From Agrypnia vestita (Eukaryota; Arthropoda; Insecta; Trichoptera; Phryganeidae): a stretch of 64,000 bases of DNA. A program made the position numbers and the translations under genes. Shown here one piece after another: positions 56,700-64,000 of this stretch. The notes beneath the pieces are model-generated. The model made no database searches and was not told the origin of the DNA. It saw only the letters and a program-made list of their open reading frames with translations. Every line of letters begins with the position of its first letter. Within the stretch, counting starts at the first letter, position 1. Location: contig JADDOH010001966.1 of the NCBI GenBank assembly GCA_016648135.1, positions 150,575 through 214,574 of the forward strand. The letters run 5' to 3'.

Positions 56700-57120
56700 G
56701 TTGAATAATGTATGGCTAATGAAGAAGAATTGAAAAAATTAACAGTACTCCAAAATAAAGTACTAAACTAAAAAGAAATTGATACACAAGAATCAAAATG
56801 ATGTTGGAAAGCTTACAAATAATGGAATTTAGACAAGTAACTAAACTTAATGTACTTCTATTTATACATAAAATTATTAATGGGCACAATAATACATGTT
56901 AATTATTAAGAAAAATAAAAGAAAAACAACATGATCATTGTACAAGAAGAAAAGATTGCCATTTCGAATGAAAAAAGATCGCAAACTTCTATGATATACT
57001 TGTACAGTGGGATGAAATTATATATGAAACTACCAAGGGTTATTAGGGATGAAAATAATATAAAAACATTTAAGAAAAAAATTAGAAAATACGTGATACT
57101 TAAGTCTGATTAAAAATTTA
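56700..57120 (+). pseudogene. jockey/CR1-like LINE, RT C-terminal end
   Basis: In broken frames: LTVLQNKVLN region (56740), QVTKLNVLLFIHKIINGHNN (56838) and, in the frame ending at 57113, YSGMKLYMKLPRVIRDENNI followed by KTFKKKIRKYVI. The last block, Y-S-G-x-x-x-Y-N/M-x-L-P...I-K-x-F-K, is the standard end of jockey/CR1-type LINE proteins. The catalytic RT core is missing. The copy lies between the inverted family G termini. Confidence 0.75.
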
Positions 57121-57177
57121 ATATACTTATATCTTATGCTGTATATACTCGTATTAGGAAATATAAAAATCTATTGT

Positions 57178-57345
57178 AGAAGAAGTGAACACTCCACAAC
57201 AAAGTGCATGCAATTTTCGCCCTAGAAAGCAGTAATCAGTCCGACCTCCACCTCCACGGGAAAAGGTCGTCCTCCTGATGTCGTTGAATAAGCATTCAAC
57301 GAAACGTCGAGAATCGTTTCTCGGAGAAACATACGGTTCGTATAA
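57178..57345 (+). mobile_element. Penelope-like terminus, family G
   Basis: 'gtagaagaagtgaacactcc' to 'cagtaatcagtccgac' is the inverted match of 55030-55105. It is followed by 'tcctcctgatgtcgttgaat' and 'caacgaaacgtcgagaatcg', a Penelope-style terminus. Confidence 0.5.
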
Positions 57346-57820
57346 AATATCTGCAACTATTTACAGTTAAATATGTCTAACGACCGTAATAACAACCATA
57401 ACTCTTTAATATAAAAATTATTATATTACCTACTCTAAGAATAAAAAAAAATAAAAAAATATGGATTCCATTTATTTTCGTTTCACTGATATTATTCTCT
57501 CCGTTTCTATTGATTTCTTATATTTAGAATAATTTTAAGAAAGAAGCCACCATGAAAATGACGTAACGAGGTATGCTAAAGATATCTTGTGTTAACCACA
57601 TTTCTCTTGGAAAACAACATTCTCCGCTATGCGAAATGTGACCTTTGGGAGATTTGTAAAGGTGTACCGCATTGGTAGATTGAAGATCACTAATAAGTGT
57701 AAAGTAAAGATTCCCACCCTACCTGAAGAATCTTAATCTTGTAATATGCCACATTTTGTATTCAAGTTTTGTTTGATTGTAAGCAAATAAAAGAGGCACA
57801 AATAAATAAGAAATATTGTC
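57346..57820. other. No recognised feature
   Basis: AT-rich, no coding signature. Confidence 0.35.
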
Positions 57821-58050
57821 ACGGAATAGTAGGTACAAGGAATAGTACAACGTCCAAACCCCTTGTAAAACGTCACAACACTGGCTGGTGGAAACAGTTG
57901 GAGGACTGCTGTGAAGCGAGGTTGCAACTAAATTGGGCTGACGTGGAGAGCAAAGAGAGCTAGCGAAGATAGGAAGAGTTTGAACCTTTTATGCAGAGCA
58001 GGGACCCCGACCCAATAGGATAAGGGGAAGAAGAATAAGAAGCAGAAGGT
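57821..58050 (+). other. Possible LINE 3' end
   Basis: A GC-richer, purine-rich stretch with stop-broken frames ending 'gaagaagaataagaag'. It resembles the close of RTE-like LINEs in composition only. Confidence 0.3.
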
Positions 58051-58379
58051 TAAAAGTTAACCACCAAGAATTGGTTAAATAATAAATATTATCAATGTGT
58101 CAAATTTACATCTATATTGCAACAATGTACTGCGCGCGGTGTATATAACCGATACTACGCGTCACTGATGTCAAGTGTCATGTACGTCTAGCGTGAAGCG
58201 ATTTATATAATTTTGTCACTTTTTCTATAGATAGATATAGTTAACGTGCACCAATGTGTGTGTTGGTGTAACACATTCTTGGAGTGCCATGACCATTAAA
58301 CCAACAAAAAAAACGATTAAGCCAACAAGATAGTCTTTTTTACAGCAAAATTTTTAATTTAATTTGTTGATTTACAATC
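58051..58379. other. No recognised feature
   Basis: No gene seen; a GC-richer word cluster lies at 58130-58200. Confidence 0.35.
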
Positions 58380-58970
58380 CCAAATAATAATAATAATTCA
58401 AATGTCCGTCCGTAACTTTCCATCAAATAGCTGATTTCATTCCGTTTTCAAAGTTAGTATGATTTCAAAATTGTTATTAAATGAAGTTATTAAATTGATT
58501 ATTAAATTGTTATTAATAAATTAATAATGTTACTAATATAAATTTTTATTAAATTGACTTAATGCCTTTATAATAAAATACTCTAAATTAAAATTTTCTT
58601 TAGATATTTAAATTTTTTTCAAATATTCAGTTTATTGAAAATTAAAGCTAATTCGTGCATACATCACTGTATAGTTAGTATAATTGGTATAAATAATTAA
58701 TCAAAATATATAATCTCTACGTAAAAATGTCCATAACTAACGCTACCAGATGGTTTAATTAATAATCAGGTATATTATAATAATTATGAGGTATGCGGTA
58801 TAATAAACAAATAAAGAGTATTTCCCTATTTAATAATGTCCATCACTAATGTTAAAAAGATTCTACACCATTAGACAGCACTGATACTACACTACAGACG
58901 CTGCTCTCACAGCCTTAACTGGCGACCAAAATATATAATAAAAATTTTGACAGGTTATAGCTAGTACAAT
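58380..58970 (+). repeat. Dispersed repeat related to the (GTCT)n-headed family (copy 5)
   Basis: It has 'aaatgtccgtccgtaacttt' near the head, 'aataatgtccatcacta' and 'tctcacagccttaactggcg' (shared with 27517-27600 inverted) in the middle, and 'ttttgacaggttatagctag' at the end. Confidence 0.5.
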
Positions 58971-59590
58971 AAAAAATATTATTTTATCTTTTATTTCGCA
59001 ACCGTAAAAAACTGTAAGACTGATTTGTAATATTTGTAATCTTCATAATTTTTATAAAATGTTTATACCTATATTGTAAATGTCATATTGGGTCTGAGAT
59101 TATCAAATATTTTTAGATAACCTGTACAAAAAAAAACCTTTACCTATTGGTAAGTAACCATAACCTTCATAAAAATAAAATGACTTACCTAAATTTCTAC
59201 AGAGTTTTTACTTTGACAGCATAACTTATTTTAAAATTATAACAACTGTGCAGCAGATTTCATTTTCTCAATAATTTCATTTTCAAGATTTCATTTTCTA
59301 GTTATATCCGTATTATTAATAAAATTATATATTAAGATTGGCGTCGGACATCCAATCTCATTAGTTCTTGTTGCAACTCAAATGTTTCCGTGTTCTAGTT
59401 TATTGCTGTCATAACTCTTGTCCTTGTGCTATATTTCATCGATTACACCATGCTGTTGTCTGATTTAGTTCTGTTACTGTTTCTCTTTTTACTTGTTTTT
59501 GAAATTACAACTCTATGAGAAAAAGTAACTTTAATTTTTGGAACAATAACATTTGAGATATAATAGGCTCATTAGTATGAATGCTCAACT
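58971..59590. other. No recognised gene
   Basis: AT-rich; may include the eroded remainder of the Penelope-like copy that follows. Confidence 0.35.
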
Positions 59591-59735
59591 AAGTCTATCA
59601 CCCTGAACCCAAATCAGTTGAAGAGTATGATGAAGTTTATTGAGGAAATTGAGAAAAATGTTAAGTTGTCTTTCAGTTCCGGTCCAGATACAAAAGACAT
59701 CATCTACGTATCGTTTGGGGGGGAGGTAATCTATG
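59590..59735 (-). pseudogene. Penelope-like reverse transcriptase fragment with YVDD box
   Basis: On the minus strand: RYVDDVFCIWTGTERQLNIF followed by LNFLNKLHHTLQLIW. R-Y-V-D-D-x-F is the RT motif C of Penelope-like elements; both catalytic Asp are present. Only about 45 residues are readable. Upstream of the YVDD box the expected RT sequence is not recognisable, and an oppositely oriented Penelope-style terminus lies at 59820-59900. Confidence 0.8.
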
Positions 59736-59814
59736 CCTGTGCATTTTCTTTGTTTGTTATTTTTCTGTATCTATATGTATCTATACTTGTTATGATTCTT
59801 CAGTATACCTTGTA

Positions 59815-59910
59815 TTCTCTTCAAGAAGGACCATTGGTTCCCGAAACATGTCGAGTGTTTGTTAAAATAAAATCAGTGGTTAAAACAAAGTTACTTGTTT
59901 TTAATTTTAA
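59815..59910 (+). mobile_element. Penelope-like terminus, family I, head-to-head with the RT fragment
   Basis: 'caagaaggaccattggttcc' and 'cgaaacatgtcgagtgtttg', then 'aaaataaaatcagtgg': a Penelope-style end pointing away from the minus-strand RT piece, repeating the inverted layout seen at 23.4 kb. Confidence 0.5.
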
Positions 59911-60036
59911 TAAGTATGAAATAAGTGATGATGTTGCATATCAGATATATGCTGTGTGAACCCGCCTCCATGTTCCTTCCTGTATTAGATGTATGCAAGT
60001 TTGTCACTCTGAGGGTTAATGTGTGTTTGTTAAAAG

Positions 60037-60485
60037 TATCATCATCATCATTATCTTCTCCTTATCTTATTCGGCTCGGAGACCCACTGCATTGACAAGG
60101 CACCTCCATTCGTCCCAGTTTTGTGCTGATTGTGCGGCCTCCGTCCATTGTAGTCCCATACTTTCCTCACACATCTAGAGTTGCCTCGCCCAACTGTATC
60201 TGGGGAGGGCTACTGGACTTCTACCATCTGGAATCGCACTCAGTATTTCATTACTCAGGAATTCTGTCATCGGACATTCTTAGTACGTGCCCAAGCCACC
60301 TCAGTTGCGATTTTTCTATGAAGAGCAGTGGTTCAATGTTTAGATAGTCTCGGATTGTCGAGTTTCTTATTCGATCCCATTTCTTTACCCCTGCCTCTTC
60401 TCTCAAGTACTTCGTTTCCTCAGCTTGGACTCTAGAGCATGTTCGTTCATTTAGTATCCATATATGGGGACGGTACATAAGCGTC
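60037..60485 (-). pseudogene. RTE-like LINE, C-terminal end with (GAT)n tail
   Basis: On the minus strand: NERTCSRVQAEETKYLREEA, GVKKWDRIRNSTIRDYLNIE and PLLFIEKSQLRWLGHVLRMS, the long conserved segment after the RT in RTE-like LINEs, open from 60478 to a stop at 60251. The following, frame-shifted part includes AAQSAQNWDEWRCLV (about 60090-60130). The element ends in a (GAT)n run at about 60037-60053. The RT is missing by 5' truncation. It belongs to a different subfamily from the 51.5/62.5-kb copies. Confidence 0.82.
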
Positions 60486-61255
60486 AGGCGGTAATGATAT
60501 GCTTAGTAAAATATATAGCAAAAAAGCTACTCATCGAATTTATTAATTTATTTTCAACTAAAGTTGTACCTGACGACGAGAGGAACAAATTTAAAATAAA
60601 ACATCATGTAACGTGACAATAGATTTCGAAGAAATTTACGTACGATTGGAGTACAATCGTTATATTATTACGCCTCGTAAGTACAGACCAATTAGGGAGT
60701 ACTTATCTATTAGTTAGTAGATATGCACTATATTATTACCCGATTTCAGTGCTTCATTTTATTAGAGTCTAATAGACCATTGATAAAATTTTTGTCAACG
60801 TTCGCTCTATTAAGACAAACCTAAAATCTGGTTCGCGTATTTGTTTCTATGTGCGAGGATTGAGAACATGTGTGCGGACAAACAATTACAAATGTGCGGA
60901 CGCACACCTACATACCTTAGATGAAAAATTGTTAAAAATGTCTACCCAGGATGACAAATTTCTATACCAGGCATATCGGAAGAAATTATTCACAGAATTT
61001 AAACTACACACCTAAATGTATTTTAAAATAATCTGTAACATATGATTTGATTTATTTTTGAAGTTAGAAATGAAAAAAAAACGCATTAGATACTGGATAC
61101 GTATTTAGCGAAATCATATCATATTATTATTAATTAATTTAACGCATTCATTAAATCATTTTTCAATTGGAAGGGGTTTGGCATTAAAACACCACGCTTG
61201 CCAGACAGGTTGGTGAGTTTTAAATCAGCCGCCCTTAACACAGGGAACAGACGCT
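60486..61255. other. No recognised gene
   Basis: AT-rich, no coding signature. Confidence 0.4.
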
Positions 61256-61264
61256 GTTTGTAAC

Positions 61265-61450
61265 CGCCCATTATGGGTCAGACGCTATTCACCTAGTGTA
61301 AGACCTCAAAAGAGATGGGCCGACGATATAGCCACTGTGGGGGGAAAGAAATGGCTACAATTAGCAAACAACAAGGTAGGATGGAAGGGTATGAAAGAGG
61401 CCTATATCCAGCAGTGGAGAGATGAAGGCTGACGAAGAAAAAGAAGATTC
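61265..61450 (+). pseudogene. RTE-like LINE, extreme C-terminus
   Basis: One frame: RPQKRWADDIATVGGKKWLQ, LANNKVGWKGMKEAYIQQW, RDEG and a stop (61432). 'R-W-x-D-D-I', 'W...A...W' and 'E-A-Y-x-Q-Q-W' are the standard end of a widespread RTE-like family. It is followed by an A/G-rich tail (gaagaaaaagaagattc). Confidence 0.75.
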
Positions 61451-61589
61451 ATTAAATCAACATAAAAATTGAAATATACAAATTTGTTTGAATAGGAGTA
61501 AAATAGATTATTAGCGTAGGAAGTATTCCGTTATGTATGCTTTAAAGTGGAAAACAAATATGTAAATTATTTGGCAAAGTGTGGCTTTC

Positions 61590-61730
61590 AACTAGGCTTT
61601 CAACTTTCAACAAGTTAAAGGTTCAAAAACTTGGAGTAAAACAATGGGGAATGGAAAGATGGATGAGCCCATCTACTCGTATAAGAGGTCTGGCAATATT
61701 GGACAGCGTAGTCATCGTAGAACTTAGGTA
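61590..61730 (+). pseudogene. RTE-like LINE fragment, earlier segment
   Basis: 'LKVQKLGVKQWGMERWM' and 'STRIRG' resemble the 'L-x-x-x-Q-R-x-M-E-R-x-M' box, which normally lies upstream of the segment found at 61265-61450. It is therefore a separate copy or a rearranged one. Short match. Confidence 0.45.
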
Positions 61731-62538
61731 CCCGTGGGGAATCAAAGACCGATACCTTTTTATCAAACTTTGCGGAAATACTTGCGGGAGGCGCATGGTA
61801 TGGTGTTTTTAAAAATATTTTTTATTTATTTGTTCTTTTTATATAAATTAATATAATTTAACATTTAAATTACGGAAAAATAATTGTCTATGAGAGTCAG
61901 AGACTCGTGTGTAGAGGAGTACAGGTATTACAGGTATAAAGCATAAATATGCATTAATATTAGTAGTACAAAATAGAATTCAATGTATAACAATGATTAT
62001 ATACAAATTAATATTATATTAGTAAGAAGTAGAAATAACTTAAAATTCTGTTTTTATTTGATGATAATATTGGGCTAGAAGGTGCAATTTGTTATGAACT
62101 GAGATTTTCACGATCATATTACGTGTCTAGTAGGTGTTGGTGTACATTTTTTTTGGTTTCAATTTTAAATTTATTCTGATTTCTTATTTTTATGATTGTT
62201 AGGGGGAGTTGTTGAAACATTTCCTTTAGTTGGTGATATAGCTGGGGATATTTTTTTATTTCCCTGAATAAATGAACGAAAAAGAAATGCAAAAAATATT
62301 AATACTACATTAGAAAGCAAGATATTTTATGTTATTTTATTTTAATTTAAAAGACACACAGAGACATTGATAATACTTAAATACAATACAAGCAACAAAA
62401 TGGTTATGTGTCAACTCTAAGAATGTCTGCAGCATGCACTTATATTAAAATATACACTTTAGGAAATAGGAAAAGGAAATAGAAAAAAATAAAAAATACT
62501 CTCAAAACAGACATTAAAAGAGGCGTTGAAAGTAATTT
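61731..62538. other. No recognised gene
   Basis: AT-rich, no coding signature. Confidence 0.4.
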
Positions 62539-62539
62539 T

Positions 62540-62790
62540 AACTAACTAACCATAACTAACTAACGCCGTTTCCCCGCAGGGGTAGGCAGAGAGGATTGAA
62601 CGCCACACTCTTCTATCCTGGCACACCACTTTTGCTTAGGCCACATTCATACATCTTCTCATACAAGTACTACGGTTGTTGCGGCTTTTAACGGGGCCAT
62701 CCTCAAACACTTGTTGTATCTGATCGTGCCAGGTCTTTCGCGGGCGCCCTCTATTTCTGTTGCCTTCAAGTGTTCAAGGCAACAGGAATA
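62540..62790 (-). pseudogene. RTE-like LINE, C-terminal end with (GTTA)n tail (family of 51.5 kb)
   Basis: On the minus strand: NRNRGRPRKTWHDQIQQVFE, DGPVKSRNNRSTCMRRCMNV, then QDRRVWRSILSAYPCGET. Aligned to the 51.5-kb copy the order and spacing are the same. The end is a (GTTA)n run in two blocks at 62541-62563. A stop replaces a residue before AKVVCQDRR. Truncated to about 250 bp. Confidence 0.78.
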
Positions 62791-64000
62791 ATTTTACGGC
62801 AGGTACGCAAAAATGGATCAATTGGCAGAAATCGGAAGTTTCAGAATATCGTCGCTGTATATATAATTAATCCTATGTGCCGTTTTAGTAAATTCTGAGA
62901 TAAACGATTGAAACTGTTTTAAAAAATAATTGCACAGACTGTATTCATAAAAAAATATTTTAAATAATTAATAGTTAGACTTTTTAGATGAAAGGCGATG
63001 TTTTTTTTTTAGTATATTTCCAATATTTATATGAAAAATTCCAAATTGATTCGTTCATCTCAGAATGTACTGAACGGCACATTGGCTTTATTATAGGTAT
63101 ACACAGCGATGACATATTAAGAGTGGCTAAAAGAAGATGTGTATATTGGTGCTCAGATATTTTCTTAAAGTTGTTTAAAGAAGCGTTAACTCTTAAAAGA
63201 CTGTGCTAAAAAAAAACTTTGGGGACGGTGGAGTAACATAGCGTTACCTGATTAAAAATCGGCATAGTTTTTAATATGTGATAAAATATACATATACACA
63301 ATACAGATAACACTTTTTAAAGGTCCCTTTATATAATTATGTAAAGTAAATGTACATATTTGCATTATTTTAGTAAATTATTATAAAATCATGGCAAATC
63401 GAATTTGCGTGCGCTTCCGCCGACGTTTCAATAGCAACTGAATACAACGACGCGGTCGCCTGCTCGCTTCAGTCGCATGCACTCCGTCTTTGTCTAGCAC
63501 GTGTTACCCGACTCTATCGTACTCTTTCTATATTGTTTTTGGTTTCGCCGAAACCCAAGTAACCGCCATCTCTGTCCTACATGAAATGTATGGTATTGTC
63601 GTGCTCTTTCTTGCTCGGTTTAACTGCGATGCACAATATACTGCTCTCTCTTACACACTGGCCGAAAATACGAGAGTAATGAATAAATATTTTTTAATTA
63701 AAAAATCCGTACATTCCTAACAGTTTAATTTAGTAATTTTGGTGTGAAAATGTCTATTCGATGATTACAAAAAATGTGACGTTTTAGTTTTCGTAAATAA
63801 GGTAGATATTTCATATTTTGTATGACAGGTAGACCTACGTTACATCACCGACACACAGGAGTTAAACACATCCACCCTATCCACGTCCAGTGTCGTTGGG
63901 ATTCATTTAATAATTTGCTTCGTTAATTAATTAACCCTTCGCTTTGAATTAATTTAAAGTGAATTGAATGAAACAACTTTTTAAGACAGGTTGAGATCTT
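62791..64000. other. No recognised gene; GC-richer patch at 63400-63660
   Basis: The patch 63400-63660 has 'ccgacgtttcaatagcaact' and 'gcacgtgtta' (E-box CACGTG) and is open on the plus strand from 63490 to 63720, but shows no domain or splice context. A promoter-proximal or repeat-derived origin cannot be told apart. Confidence 0.35.

Overview
This window looks like nuclear DNA of an insect. It is AT-rich (roughly two thirds A+T by eye), holds almost no open coding sequence, and carries an interstitial run of the insect-type telomere repeat TTAGG. It is densely packed with eukaryotic transposable elements: mariner, piggyBac, Penelope-like elements, RTE-like and jockey/CR1-like LINEs, tRNA-derived SINEs, LTR fragments and MITEs. 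I cannot name the order or species. No prokaryotic operon, CRISPR array, rRNA gene or intact tRNA gene was found.

The only host coding sequence I can support is two internal exons on the minus strand. One at 41246-41385 encodes the second half of a fibronectin type III domain. The other at 17112-17230 encodes a proline-rich stretch. Both have good splice sites, and their phases fit: the first ends with one base of a codon and the second starts with the other two. If they are consecutive, about 24 kb of the window (17231-41245) is a single intron, and most of the rest is intron or flank of the same gene.

Layout: 1-17 kb holds Penelope-like pieces (1.1, 2.3-3.0, 5.3-5.7, 8.2-8.6, 12.6-13.5, 16.6-17.0 kb), a 144-bp palindrome (10.06 kb), a 130-bp tandem array (11.6-12.3 kb), a deleted mariner (14.1-15.0 kb), an LTR piece (15.2 kb) and a LINE 3' end (16.2 kb). 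The presumed 24-kb intron holds a 20-unit, 43-bp minisatellite (21.2-22.1 kb), a Penelope GIY-YIG remnant (23.4 kb), a SINE nested in an older repeat (25.5 kb), a piggyBac-type MITE (28.1 kb), TTAGG repeats beside a GC-rich block (28.6-29.2 kb), a roughly 110-bp satellite (30.7-31.8 kb), a LINE RT piece (32.2 kb) and a gutted piggyBac element (39.0-40.3 kb). Beyond the fibronectin exon lie a young-looking mariner whose middle is an assembly gap (41.7-42.6 kb), RTE-like LINE 3' ends (44.6, 46.6, 51.5, 53.6, 60.0, 61.3, 62.5 kb), a nested MITE cluster (47.5-50.1 kb), an LTR (53.3 kb), jockey/R1-like LINE ends (54.0 and 56.8 kb) and a Penelope RT remnant with its YVDD box (59.7 kb).

The elements do not form a pathway; they record repeated insertion, nesting and decay inside a long gene. 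The most notable patterns are the repeated head-to-head arrangement of Penelope-like terminal sequences from several families, the exon pair, and the mariner gap that seems to be drawn too short in the assembly.
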